Source: Inquilinus sp. KBS0705 (lineage in GTDB: Bacteria > Bacteroidota > Bacteroidia > Sphingobacteriales > Sphingobacteriaceae). Taken from it: a stretch of DNA of 64,000 bases. Positions within the stretch are counted from its first letter, which is position 1; each line of letters begins with the position of its first letter. Under the pieces are notes generated by a model. It did no database searches. It was not told where the DNA came from and saw only the letters and a list, made by a program, of their open reading frames with translations. Made by a program: the position numbers and the translations under genes. Positions 8,827-18,596 of this stretch are shown one piece after another. Location: positions 62,001 to 126,000 of the forward strand of contig VCCI02000003.1 in NCBI GenBank assembly GCA_005938025.2. Direction: 5' to 3'.

Positions 8827-9411
8827 ATGTACGATTATATTGATGGCAAATTAGCTTTTAAAAGCCCTGCCCACGTTGTTATTGATGCCGCGGGAGTTGG
8901 TTACCATATCAATATATCGCTAAATACCTACTCGGCCATTGGTGATGCTGAGCGTTGCAAATTGTATACCTGGCTGCATGTAAAAGAAGATGCGCATACC
9001 CTTTACGGTTTTGCCGATACCGGCGAGCGCAGGTTATTTTTACACCTGGTATCCATATCGGGTATAGGCCCAAATACCGGCCGCATGATGCTATCGTCTA
9101 TAACCCCTGCCGAGATACAGGCGGCAATTGTGCAGGGCAATGTATCGCTTATACAACGTATAAAAGGTATAGGCCCAAAATCAGCACAGCGCATTATACT
9201 GGAACTGCAGGATAAGCTGCGAAAAGAAGGGCCCGATACGCTTACGATTGTACCGGTAATAAAGACTGTAAAAGACGAAGCGTTATCGGCGTTAGTGATG
9301 CTTGGCTTTGCAAAAAATGTGGCCGAGAAGGTGCTGGAGCAGGAAATAAATAAAAATACAGGCGTATTAACTGTAGAACAATTAATTAAATATGCGCTAA
9401 AAAGCTTATAA
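8827..9411 (+). CDS. ruvA: Holliday junction branch migration protein RuvA
   Basis: 194 residues with the RuvA plan: an OB-fold N-terminal domain, two helix-hairpin-helix motifs (SISGIGPNTG at about 76-85 and IKGIGPKSA at about 112-120), and a small C-terminal domain III (about 150-194) that contacts RuvB. RuvA binds four-way junctions and loads the RuvB motor during recombination repair. The start follows the maeB stop by three bases. Length and motifs are normal. Confidence 0.96.
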   Translation: MYDYIDGKLAFKSPAHVVIDAAGVGYHINISLNTYSAIGDAERCKLYTWLHVKEDAHTLYGFADTGERRLFLHLVSISGIGPNTGRMMLSSITPAEIQAAIVQGNVSLIQRIKGIGPKSAQRIILELQDKLRKEGPDTLTIVPVIKTVKDEALSALVMLGFAKNVAEKVLEQEINKNTGVLTVEQLIKYALKSL

Positions 9412-9436
9412 TTACCCTATATAACTTATTAAGCCC

Positions 9437-12400
9437 TTGGTTAAAAAAATTACTTGTAAACTATTTATAGGTACGTATTTTTTTGCTGCTTTATGCAGTA
9501 TAGGGACAGCCATTGCCCAACAAACCCCTGTACAACAACAGCCGGTTATACAGCGACCAAGCCCTCAGCCACAGCAAGGGGTACCACAACAGCAGCAGCC
9601 ACAACAACAACAACCGGGGCAACAACCGCAAGGCCAGCAACAACCCGGGCAAATTGGGCAGCAGCAACCAAATCAGCAGCAGGGCCAACAACAAACCACC
9701 GCGCGCGATACTACCCCGCCGTTTAAACCCGGCCCGGTAGACCTTAAACAAGCCACAGGCATAAAATTGCGCGAAGGTATATTTTTACCCGACCCGCCAA
9801 ATTTGGTGCGTACTATAGAGTACGATGCCGAAACAAACCGCTACATATTGTACGAACGTGTGGGTAACCTGTTATACCGCGCCCCGCGATACTTAACTTT
9901 TGCCGAATACCTGCAATTGCAGCAACGTGGCGTAAGGCGCGAGTATTTTAAACAACTGGCCGATAACTATGCCTACGAGTCGCAGCAGCCGGGCTTTATA
10001 CCGCAAATAAAGGTAAGGAGCAAAACGTTTGAGCAGATATTTGGCAGCTCTAATATCAATATCCGGCCGCAGGGCTCGGCAGAGGTGATACTTGCAGGGC
10101 AGGTCAATAAAAACCAAAACCCGCTTTTTAACACCCGCCAGCGTAACCAGTTCAACTTTAATTTTGACCAGCGTATACAGCTTAACGTTACCGGCGAAAT
10201 TGGCGATAAATTAAAAATAAGTACCAACTATAACACCGAGGCCCAGTTTCAATTCGAGAACCAGATAAAGCTGGATTATACCGGCCACCCTGACGAGATC
10301 ATTCAAAAAATTGAGGCAGGTACGGTAAGCTTGCCATTAAATACCACGCTGATAACCGGTAGCCAGGCCTTATTCGGTATAAAAACCAAGCTTAAATTTG
10401 GCAAACTGGATATCACCAGTATATTATCGCAACAGCGTTCGCAATCAAAAAGTATTACCATTACCAATGGGTCGCAGCAAGGTAACATAGCCCTTACCCC
10501 GGCTGATTATGAGGCGAACAAGCACTATTTCCTGTCGCAGTATTTCAGAAATAATTACAATAAGGCGCTGGCAAATATCCCTATCATCAGCTCTAACATC
10601 AACATCACCAAAATAGAGGTTTGGACAACTAACCGTACTAACGTTACTACCGATTCGCGCGATATATTGGCCTTTATAGATCTGGGCGAAAACAGGCCGT
10701 ATAATACGGCATTGGTACGCCCCGGCACCAGCGGTTTGCCGGCGGGTTTCAGCGGCCCCGGTTTTCCGCAGCAATCAAATAGTTTATTAAGCGGCTTGCC
10801 TGTAAATGCCCGTATTACCAATTCTAATGATGTGGCCAACTATTTTAGGTCGACAGGCGCTACCGACAACTATGCCAAGCTTACCTATGCCCGCAAGCTA
10901 ACAGATAAAGAGTTTACCTTAAACCCAAGGTTGGGTTATATATCGCTTAATTACCCCTTAAATAATGATGAAGTGCTGGCCGTTGCTTACCAATACTCGT
11001 ACAATGGTGTCCAGTACCAGGTGGGTGAGTTTTCCAGCGATGTGGCGGTTGATCCTAACACACCGAAGGTATTGTTCACCAAGTTGCTGAAGAATGAGTT
11101 ACTGAAAACCAACCTTCCAACGTGGGACCTGATGATGAAGAATATTTATTCGTTAGGTGCGTTCCAGATAAGCCCCAACAGTTTTAAGCTTAACATTGCC
11201 CGTTTGGATGATAAATCCGGAATAGAAAAAACCATAATGGATGAAGGGCAAAACACAAAGAGTAAGCGCTGGCTGCAAATTACCGGGGTTGATAACCTTG
11301 ACCAGCAAAACGCCAAGCAGCCCGATGGTTATTTCGACTTTTTAGAAGGCATCACTATCGATTCGCAAAACGGGCGCATCATGTTCCCTGTGTTGGAACC
11401 CTTTGGATCCGACCTGGCTAAACAGTTTACCGCCGGCGAGGCCGACCTGGTGAACAGGTATGTTTACCAACCATTGTACGACTCGACAAAGACCATTGCC
11501 CAGCAATTCTTCCCCAAGCTTAACCGCTACACTATTAAGGGTACCTATACCTCTACCGGGGGCAGCGAGTACCAGTTGAATGCTGTAAACATTCCGCAGG
11601 GGTCAGTTGTGGTTACCGCCGGTACAGTAAAACTAAATGAAGGGACAGATTATACCATTGATTACAGCGCGGGCCGTATCAGGGTGTTAAACCAGGCATT
11701 GTTATCATCGGGGCAACCTATAAATGTAAAATTAGAGAATAACGAACTGTTTGGGGTGCAGCAAAAATCGCTATACGGGTCCAGGTTTGATTACCATGTA
11801 AGCGATAAGTTTTTGTTAGGGGGTACTATTATGCACCTTACCGAGCAGCCCATCACCCAAAACGAAATTGTTGGCGAGGAATCGATATCTAACACTATTT
11901 GGGGTTTTGATGCCAACTATAGCACACAATCGCGCTTTTTAACTCGTTTGGTTGATAAGATACCTTTTATACAAACCAAGGCACCATCTACCATTAACTT
12001 TAGCGGCGAATTTGCCAAACTAATGCCGGGGGCACCGGGGGCGTTAAACTTTGCAGGCTCAAAAAACGGCACCTCGTACCTGGATGATTTTGAGAATAGC
12101 CGTTCGGTTATCGATATCAAAAGTTCTATAGCCTGGCAAATATCGGGTACGCCGCAAATGTTCCCTGAGGCGCAATTATTTAACGATCTTAGCTACGGCT
12201 ACAACAGGGCAAGGCTGGCGTTTTATAATATCGACCCTATATTTTATACCAACTCGGGCAATATACCTATATCCCGTACCGAGCTGTCTAACCACTATGT
12301 AAGGCAGGTTATTGAGCAGGAGGTGTTCCCGTTCAAGCAATCAACTACCGGGCAGCCACTAAGTCTTTCTACGCTTAATATGGCGTTTTACCCAACCGTG

Positions 12401-15400
12401 CGCGGGCCGTATAACTATACCACTACAGGTATTAACGCCGATGGTACCTTACAAAACCCTAAAAACAGGTGGGGCGGTATGTTCCGTAAGCTGGAAACTA
12501 ACGACTTCGAATCGTTAAACGTAGGTTACATTGAATTTTGGATGCTCGATCCGTTTATTTACAAGCCAGCGTCGCAAGGTGGCGACCTGTATTTTAATTT
12601 AGGCAGCGTATCTGAAGATATTTTAAAAGACGGTCGGAAAAGCTTAGAGAACGGCCTGCCTATTGATGCCGCCACTGCCAACAATGTTGATGAAACCGTG
12701 TGGGGTAGGGTATCAAAACTACAGCCGGTTATCAATGCCTTTGATAATAACCCGGCTTCGCGTAAGTTACAGGATATTGGTTTGGACGGTATAAGCGATG
12801 CCGACGAGCAAACCAAATTTGCCCCCGTTGTGCAACAGGTTAAAGCCAAATTAAACCCGCAGGCTGCTACCGCTTTTGCCAATGACCCATCATCAGATGA
12901 TTACCAGTACTACCAGGGCCCTACGCTTGACCAGGCACGTGCCGGTATATTAGACCGTTACAGCAAGTATAACGGTACAGAGGGTAACTCCAAAACTGCC
13001 GAGCAATCGCAGGCGGAACTGGGGCTGCAAACATCAGCTGCAACATCATTGCCGGATGGCGAGGATATTAACCGCGATAATAACATGAGCCAAACCGATG
13101 AGTACTTTCAATATAGAGTATCCATCCGCCCGCAGGATATGCTGGTTGGCCAAAACTTTATCAGTGATAAGGTAACCTCGAACGTGAAGCTGCCCGACGG
13201 CACCACACAGGCGGTAACCTGGTACCAGTTTAGGATACCTATTAACGAGTACCAGTCTAAAACAGGCAACATCCAGGATTTTAAGGCTATCAGGTTCATG
13301 CGGATGTTTATGACCAATTTTGCCGATACATCTATCCTGCGTTTTGCTACCCTGCAATTGGTACGCGGCGAGTGGAGGACCTTTAACGCCGAAAATAATC
13401 CAGTTAACATTATTGCCGACCCTGCCATTGCCAACCCTGTAATTGATAATTCATCCTTAGATGTGCAAGCTGTGAATATTGAAGAGAATGGTAACCGCAC
13501 GCCTATACCTTATGTAGTGCCGCCGGGTATTAACCGCCAGCGTAATTACAACAACCTGCAAACCGATACCAAGCTGAACGAGCAATCGCTATCGTTAAAC
13601 GTAACCAGCCTGCGCGATGGTTACTCAAGGGCGGCATTCCGCACCTTCTTTAACGATCTGCGGTCGTATAAGCGCATACAGATGTTTATACACGCCGAGG
13701 GTACCCAGCTAAAAGATAACGACCTGCATGCCTTTGTACGCTTAGGGGTAGATTACCAGGATAACTACTACGAATACGAAGTGCCCCTGGCAGTAACACA
13801 AGCCGGTACCCGCGACCCCGGCGCCATTTGGCCTGCCAGCAACGAACTTAACCTGCAGCTGGATATATTGACCAGCGCCAAGCTGGCCCGTAACAATGCC
13901 AAGCTAAATGGCTTGCCATGGCCATTTACCGTACCCTTTACCTATACCGATGGTGCCAATAAAGTAACCATAAAGGGCCAGCCCGACCTGAGCAGATTAC
14001 GCACAATAATGCTGGGTGTGCGCAACCCTTACAAGCCAACCGGATTAAACGACGACGGCCTTGATAAAACAGGGACAGTTTGGTTTGATGAACTGCGCCT
14101 TACTGATTTTGACCAGCGCGGCGGCTGGGCTGCTACAGCAAGGGTTGATGCTACATTGGCCGATTTTGCTAACATCACGGTATCGGGTAGTAAAAGTACC
14201 GTGGGCTTTGGTACGCTTGACTCGAGGGTGAGCGACCGTAACCGCAGCGACGATCAGATATATGATGTATCGGGTAGTTTGGAGTTAGGTAAGTTTTTCC
14301 CGGCAAAAAGCGGGATACGCATACCTGCGTATCTTAACGTTTCGTCGCAGGTAAGCACCCCGCAGTACGACCCTGCATCGCCGGATGTGGAGCTTAAAAA
14401 AACGCTGGCTGCCGCGCCAACCAACAAAGCGCGCGACTCCATTAAAAATGTATCGGTAGATTATACGGTGCGCAAAAGCATCAACTTTACTAATGTGCAT
14501 AAAGAGCGTACCAACACATCGGCACCGGTGCATGTATGGGATATAGAGAACTTTAACGCTACCTATGCCTACACCGAGTACACCCACCACGATTTTATTG
14601 TTGAGAACGATTTTGCCAAAACTTACCGCGTAGCGCTGGCCTATAACTATACTAACCAGCCTAAATACTACTCGCCGCTTGAAAAAGTGATCAAAAGCAA
14701 TATGCTGGCACTTGCACGCGATTTCAACTTTAGCATACTGCCATCAAGGTTAGGCTTTAGCATCAGTTTTGACAGGTATTATTCAGAAAATACCTTACGT
14801 AACAACGACCCTAACAACTTTATACCTATACCAACCAGCTTTAACAAAAACTTTAATATTACCCGCGTATACGGCATAGGCTGGAACCTATCAAAATCGT
14901 TAACTATGGATATTGATGCTACCAACCTGTCGGTAGTGGATGAGCCGGCGGGCCGCATAAATGGTTTAAAGCGCGATACCTTGTGGGAGAATTTAAAAAA
15001 GCTGGGCCGTACTACTAACTATAACCACACCATCAATTTTAATTATACTACGCCTATTAACAAGATACCAGGGCTTGACTGGACCAGCATGACGGCGCGT
15101 TACAGCACCAACTTTAACTGGCAAACCCAACCCGAATTTGCCATTAATGACCCGACTTATGATGTAGGTAACAGCATACAAAACTCGCGCAGCATACAGC
15201 TTAACCCTACGCTGAATTTTATAAGCCTGTACAACAAATTTGCCGGCCTGCGCAAAAGCGGCGCTGATGATACAAAAAATGGGGCCGGTAAATTTTTGAT
15301 GGGTATACTAACCGGTATTAAAAGCATAACCGGTACTTACACCCGCACCGAAGGAACGTTTTTACCGGGCTATTTGCCGCAGTCAAACTTCCTGGGGCAG

Positions 15401-16651
15401 GATCTGACCTATAACGCGCCGGGCATTGGTTTCTTGCTGGGCAGCCAGGCCGATTTGCGGAGCCGGGCAGTAGCCAATGGCTGGATATCTAAAGATACCC
15501 TGCAAAACCAGTTGTATGTAAAATCGTTTAATGAGGATATTAACCTGCGCAGTATCATTGAGCCGGTATCTGACCTAAGGATAGAGCTGATAGCCTTTAG
15601 AACGCAGGACCGTAACTATCAAACCAACTTTAAATACCTGGCATCAACCAATAGTATAGAAAATTTAAGCCCGGTAACATCGGGTACTTACAGTGTGTCG
15701 TTCCTGTCGCTTGCTACGGCGTTCTCAAAAACAGGGGGCATCAACAATACATCGGCTGTGTTCCAAAAGTTTTTAGATAACCGCGCCATTATATCGCAAA
15801 AACTGGGGCAAGCCAATCCAAATTCAGGGGGTGCAGGCACTACCCAAGGTTACGCCGATGGTTATGGCCCTAACTCGCAAAACGTTTTGGTGCCGGCATT
15901 TTTGGCGGCATATTCGGGCAAAAGCGCCGGCTCGGCAAGTCTTAACCAGTTTCCTAAAACACCAATACCCAACTGGCAAATAAGTTATGGCGGTTTAAGC
16001 AAGCTGCCGTTTTTTAACGAGATGTTTCAATCGCTTGATATTAAGCACGGCTATCGGTCGTCGTACAATATAAACAGCTATACCACGCTGCTGCAATACC
16101 AGGAAGCTAACGGCCAGGTAGTGACCCGCGACGCGAATAACGACTTTTTGCCTTTTTACCAGTTTTCGCAAATAACCATATTTGAGCAGTTTGTACCTCT
16201 GTTTGGTGCCGACGTACGTTTTAAAAATGATATGACCGCCAATTTTGAATACCGCAGAACACGGTCGTTAAGTTTAAGCCTGCTGAACAGCCAGTTGGCA
16301 CAGCAAAACGAAAACATTTTGGTATTTGGCTTTGGCTACCGGCCTAAAAACTTCAGGATGCCATTTGGCCTGTTTGGGCGCGGCAACCGTACCGATAACG
16401 ATGTGAACTTTAAACTTGATGTGGCCTTACGCGATAACAAAACCCTTATATACCGCGCCGATGTGGAAGCGGCCGAAATATCATCGGGCGCGCAAAACAT
16501 CACGCTAAGGCCATCTATTGATTATGTTATCAACCAGCGGTTCAACTTAAGCCTGTTTTACGATTCGAACATTACGCGCCCTTATACTTCGCAAACCTTT
16601 AATACTGCCTTTACCAATTTTGGTATCAACTTAAAGCTGTTGTTGCAGTAG
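9437..16651 (+). CDS. sprA: SprA, type IX secretion outer-membrane translocon
   Basis: 2404 residues, the giant beta-barrel of the type IX secretion system (SprA/Sov). It has a signal peptide (about 1-27), then a Gln/Pro-rich low-complexity segment (about 28-90), then SprA sequence such as TFEQIFGSSNINIRPQGSAE and SINFSGEFAKLMPG-like blocks, ending in strands typical of an outer-membrane barrel (FNTAFTNFGINLKLLLQ). SprA is the channel through which proteins with a T9SS sorting domain cross the outer membrane; such a cargo is encoded at 49-52 kb. The start is a TTG at 9437: no ATG lies between the upstream in-frame stop and the signal peptide. It lies 25 bases after ruvA. Confidence 0.96.
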   Translation: MVKKITCKLFIGTYFFAALCSIGTAIAQQTPVQQQPVIQRPSPQPQQGVPQQQQPQQQQPGQQPQGQQQPGQIGQQQPNQQQGQQQTTARDTTPPFKPGPVDLKQATGIKLREGIFLPDPPNLVRTIEYDAETNRYILYERVGNLLYRAPRYLTFAEYLQLQQRGVRREYFKQLADNYAYESQQPGFIPQIKVRSKTFEQIFGSSNINIRPQGSAEVILAGQVNKNQNPLFNTRQRNQFNFNFDQRIQLNVTGEIGDKLKISTNYNTEAQFQFENQIKLDYTGHPDEIIQKIEAGTVSLPLNTTLITGSQALFGIKTKLKFGKLDITSILSQQRSQSKSITITNGSQQGNIALTPADYEANKHYFLSQYFRNNYNKALANIPIISSNINITKIEVWTTNRTNVTTDSRDILAFIDLGENRPYNTALVRPGTSGLPAGFSGPGFPQQSNSLLSGLPVNARITNSNDVANYFRSTGATDNYAKLTYARKLTDKEFTLNPRLGYISLNYPLNNDEVLAVAYQYSYNGVQYQVGEFSSDVAVDPNTPKVLFTKLLKNELLKTNLPTWDLMMKNIYSLGAFQISPNSFKLNIARLDDKSGIEKTIMDEGQNTKSKRWLQITGVDNLDQQNAKQPDGYFDFLEGITIDSQNGRIMFPVLEPFGSDLAKQFTAGEADLVNRYVYQPLYDSTKTIAQQFFPKLNRYTIKGTYTSTGGSEYQLNAVNIPQGSVVVTAGTVKLNEGTDYTIDYSAGRIRVLNQALLSSGQPINVKLENNELFGVQQKSLYGSRFDYHVSDKFLLGGTIMHLTEQPITQNEIVGEESISNTIWGFDANYSTQSRFLTRLVDKIPFIQTKAPSTINFSGEFAKLMPGAPGALNFAGSKNGTSYLDDFENSRSVIDIKSSIAWQISGTPQMFPEAQLFNDLSYGYNRARLAFYNIDPIFYTNSGNIPISRTELSNHYVRQVIEQEVFPFKQSTTGQPLSLSTLNMAFYPTVRGPYNYTTTGINADGTLQNPKNRWGGMFRKLETNDFESLNVGYIEFWMLDPFIYKPASQGGDLYFNLGSVSEDILKDGRKSLENGLPIDAATANNVDETVWGRVSKLQPVINAFDNNPASRKLQDIGLDGISDADEQTKFAPVVQQVKAKLNPQAATAFANDPSSDDYQYYQGPTLDQARAGILDRYSKYNGTEGNSKTAEQSQAELGLQTSAATSLPDGEDINRDNNMSQTDEYFQYRVSIRPQDMLVGQNFISDKVTSNVKLPDGTTQAVTWYQFRIPINEYQSKTGNIQDFKAIRFMRMFMTNFADTSILRFATLQLVRGEWRTFNAENNPVNIIADPAIANPVIDNSSLDVQAVNIEENGNRTPIPYVVPPGINRQRNYNNLQTDTKLNEQSLSLNVTSLRDGYSRAAFRTFFNDLRSYKRIQMFIHAEGTQLKDNDLHAFVRLGVDYQDNYYEYEVPLAVTQAGTRDPGAIWPASNELNLQLDILTSAKLARNNAKLNGLPWPFTVPFTYTDGANKVTIKGQPDLSRLRTIMLGVRNPYKPTGLNDDGLDKTGTVWFDELRLTDFDQRGGWAATARVDATLADFANITVSGSKSTVGFGTLDSRVSDRNRSDDQIYDVSGSLELGKFFPAKSGIRIPAYLNVSSQVSTPQYDPASPDVELKKTLAAAPTNKARDSIKNVSVDYTVRKSINFTNVHKERTNTSAPVHVWDIENFNATYAYTEYTHHDFIVENDFAKTYRVALAYNYTNQPKYYSPLEKVIKSNMLALARDFNFSILPSRLGFSISFDRYYSENTLRNNDPNNFIPIPTSFNKNFNITRVYGIGWNLSKSLTMDIDATNLSVVDEPAGRINGLKRDTLWENLKKLGRTTNYNHTINFNYTTPINKIPGLDWTSMTARYSTNFNWQTQPEFAINDPTYDVGNSIQNSRSIQLNPTLNFISLYNKFAGLRKSGADDTKNGAGKFLMGILTGIKSITGTYTRTEGTFLPGYLPQSNFLGQDLTYNAPGIGFLLGSQADLRSRAVANGWISKDTLQNQLYVKSFNEDINLRSIIEPVSDLRIELIAFRTQDRNYQTNFKYLASTNSIENLSPVTSGTYSVSFLSLATAFSKTGGINNTSAVFQKFLDNRAIISQKLGQANPNSGGAGTTQGYADGYGPNSQNVLVPAFLAAYSGKSAGSASLNQFPKTPIPNWQISYGGLSKLPFFNEMFQSLDIKHGYRSSYNINSYTTLLQYQEANGQVVTRDANNDFLPFYQFSQITIFEQFVPLFGADVRFKNDMTANFEYRRTRSLSLSLLNSQLAQQNENILVFGFGYRPKNFRMPFGLFGRGNRTDNDVNFKLDVALRDNKTLIYRADVEAAEISSGAQNITLRPSIDYVINQRFNLSLFYDSNITRPYTSQTFNTAFTNFGINLKLLLQ

Positions 16652-16652
16652 G

Positions 16653-18527
16653 CTAATTTTTAGTCTGTAATTTCTTGCGTTCCTTAGCGGCTTTTTCCTG
16701 TTGTTTCTTTAAGTCTTTGGCGGCTTTCTCCTGTTGCTTTTTTAGCTCTTTAGCAGCTTCCTCTTTTCGTTCCTGGTCCTTTTTCTTCTGTTTCTCCAGG
16801 TTCTTTTTATCCTTTTCCAGTACCTCTTTAACAGGAGGCTGCTTACCATCGCCAACGCCCGCGCACTTTTTTATACCGCCAAGTAAGGTAAGCCAGGCCG
16901 TTTTAAAAAACGGGTAGTTATAAGGGCGTGTATATATCACATTGGCAACGCGTGCGGGCTTGCCGCCATCGTCGGGGTTATCGTGTTTAATAATAAAGGT
17001 GTTAGCTAATGCCGATATCAGGCCACGTTTTTTATATTGTTCGCCAATATCAGTTTTAAGTACCTCTATATTCAAATCGTTATACAACAGGTTAACTGTA
17101 CCGGTGGCTACTTTTTTGTTGGCGTGTATATCAAAATCGAGGCTTTTTACGTTGCCCGATTTAAGCCGCACCGACGACATGCCCATAGTAGCCTTGTTTA
17201 GTGCCGCAAAGTCCATCGGGCCTAAATGGCCTTTATAGCTGTAATGATAGTCGGGGTCGTTAAGGCGAAAGGCAAACTGCACGTTAAACTTGCCCTGCCC
17301 CATAAAATAGCTGGTTAATGCCACCTTAAGGGTGTTGTCTTTTATCAGGCTATCGGTAATGTTAGTAATGTTTAAAAAATTACCCCCGGTATTATTAAAT
17401 GTGATGGTGCCCACCTTGCCCAGGCTTTTACTGTATTGGCTGTAAGCGATATCAATACCTTTTAAAGTAAGCGTATCGATATTTAGCCCGGCCTTTAAAT
17501 TTTTAAGGCCGTACTGCGGGAAGGTAACTACCCTGTCGTTAAACTTTGGGCCCACCTTATAGTTACTGAACAGGCCCAGTTTAGCAGCGGTTATGGTTAC
17601 GCGCGAACTATTGATGGTATGATACTGATGGTAACTGTTAAAATCGAAGTTATTTATTCGGATAGTGGGGACATGCACACTAAACCTGTCGCTTTTGCTT
17701 TTGTCAAAAAATGCCTGGAAGGGTAGTGTCGGGATAATATCCACCCCGGTTATATCGATGGTTTTTGTGTGGGATGAGAACCTTACCGACTTTACCTTAT
17801 ACATGTAAGTACCGGCTGCGGTGCGGCTGCTGTAGTTATTAAGTTCGGTTACAATATCTGTACAATAAAACAACCTGGAATTATCTGCCTGCGTAGCAGA
17901 ATCTATCAGCAAACCGGTAGCTGTAAAGTTTATCTTTTTGATTTGAGTGAGTGCCGGGGGGAAGCCTTGCGCATAGTTGGTATAATTTAAGTGCGCATCT
18001 GTAAGGTAAACACCGCCTACACTGATAGAGCGGATACTTTTGGATATTTTTTGATAGAGCGTCTTGTCGTTTTTTGGCAGGGTGTCCTTGCCGCCGTGTT
18101 CGTGCCAGCTTAAGTCGATATTAGGCTCGTTAAGGGTAATGATGCCGATATTTACTTTTTTGCGAAAGTAAAATTCAAAGGGGTGAATAGCCGATACCAC
18201 TAAACGCTTTACCGTTATATTGTATAGGTTATTGGGTGCGGTACCCTGCTTCTTTTTCTGTAGATAAACGCCGCTGTCCATCTTTAAAGCTACGTTGTAC
18301 AAAACCACCTTGCCCTGCAACAGCGATAAATCGGCATCGCTAAAGTTAATGCTGTACAGGCTGTCGCTGCCGGTTGCTACGGCCTCTTTTAGTTTTTTAG
18401 ACAGGTAAGGTTCGGCCATATAGCTTAGCACTATTGCCGGTATCACTATGAGTACAATAAATACGGCCAAAACAATAAGCAATACCCTTTGCCACCTGTG
18501 TTTAAATAATTTTTTTATATCGGCCAT
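16653..18527 (-). CDS. AsmA-like envelope protein, tandem copy 1
   Basis: 624 residues: a short basic N-terminus, one membrane helix (about 15-34, VLLIVLAVFIVLIVIPAIVL), and a long beta-rich body of about 500 residues. It ends in a Lys/Glu/Gln-rich coiled tail (about 565-624) built on KKQQEKAAK repeats. The body resembles AsmA/DUF748-type proteins that span the periplasm next to the inner membrane, some of which move lipids; this is inferred from layout only. It is a paralogue of the next gene (both share DSLYxIxFSDxDL near the start and an FISTLANTxII-like motif near the end). It converges on sprA with only one base between the stops. Confidence 0.7.
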   Translation of the reverse strand: MADIKKLFKHRWQRVLLIVLAVFIVLIVIPAIVLSYMAEPYLSKKLKEAVATGSDSLYSINFSDADLSLLQGKVVLYNVALKMDSGVYLQKKKQGTAPNNLYNITVKRLVVSAIHPFEFYFRKKVNIGIITLNEPNIDLSWHEHGGKDTLPKNDKTLYQKISKSIRSISVGGVYLTDAHLNYTNYAQGFPPALTQIKKINFTATGLLIDSATQADNSRLFYCTDIVTELNNYSSRTAAGTYMYKVKSVRFSSHTKTIDITGVDIIPTLPFQAFFDKSKSDRFSVHVPTIRINNFDFNSYHQYHTINSSRVTITAAKLGLFSNYKVGPKFNDRVVTFPQYGLKNLKAGLNIDTLTLKGIDIAYSQYSKSLGKVGTITFNNTGGNFLNITNITDSLIKDNTLKVALTSYFMGQGKFNVQFAFRLNDPDYHYSYKGHLGPMDFAALNKATMGMSSVRLKSGNVKSLDFDIHANKKVATGTVNLLYNDLNIEVLKTDIGEQYKKRGLISALANTFIIKHDNPDDGGKPARVANVIYTRPYNYPFFKTAWLTLLGGIKKCAGVGDGKQPPVKEVLEKDKKNLEKQKKKDQERKEEAAKELKKQQEKAAKDLKKQQEKAAKERKKLQTKN

Positions 18528-18596
18528 ATTAATAGTTATAAATTATAAAGCGGTTAAAGCAACAAAAGCGCAGAACAACTGGTTATGTCAACGCTA

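Noticed and set aside
9493..9740. Extra frames over the Gln/Pro-rich part of sprA
   Set aside because: They are Thr-, Ser- or Arg-rich readings of CAA/CAG repeats and arise from the low-complexity coding sequence of sprA.
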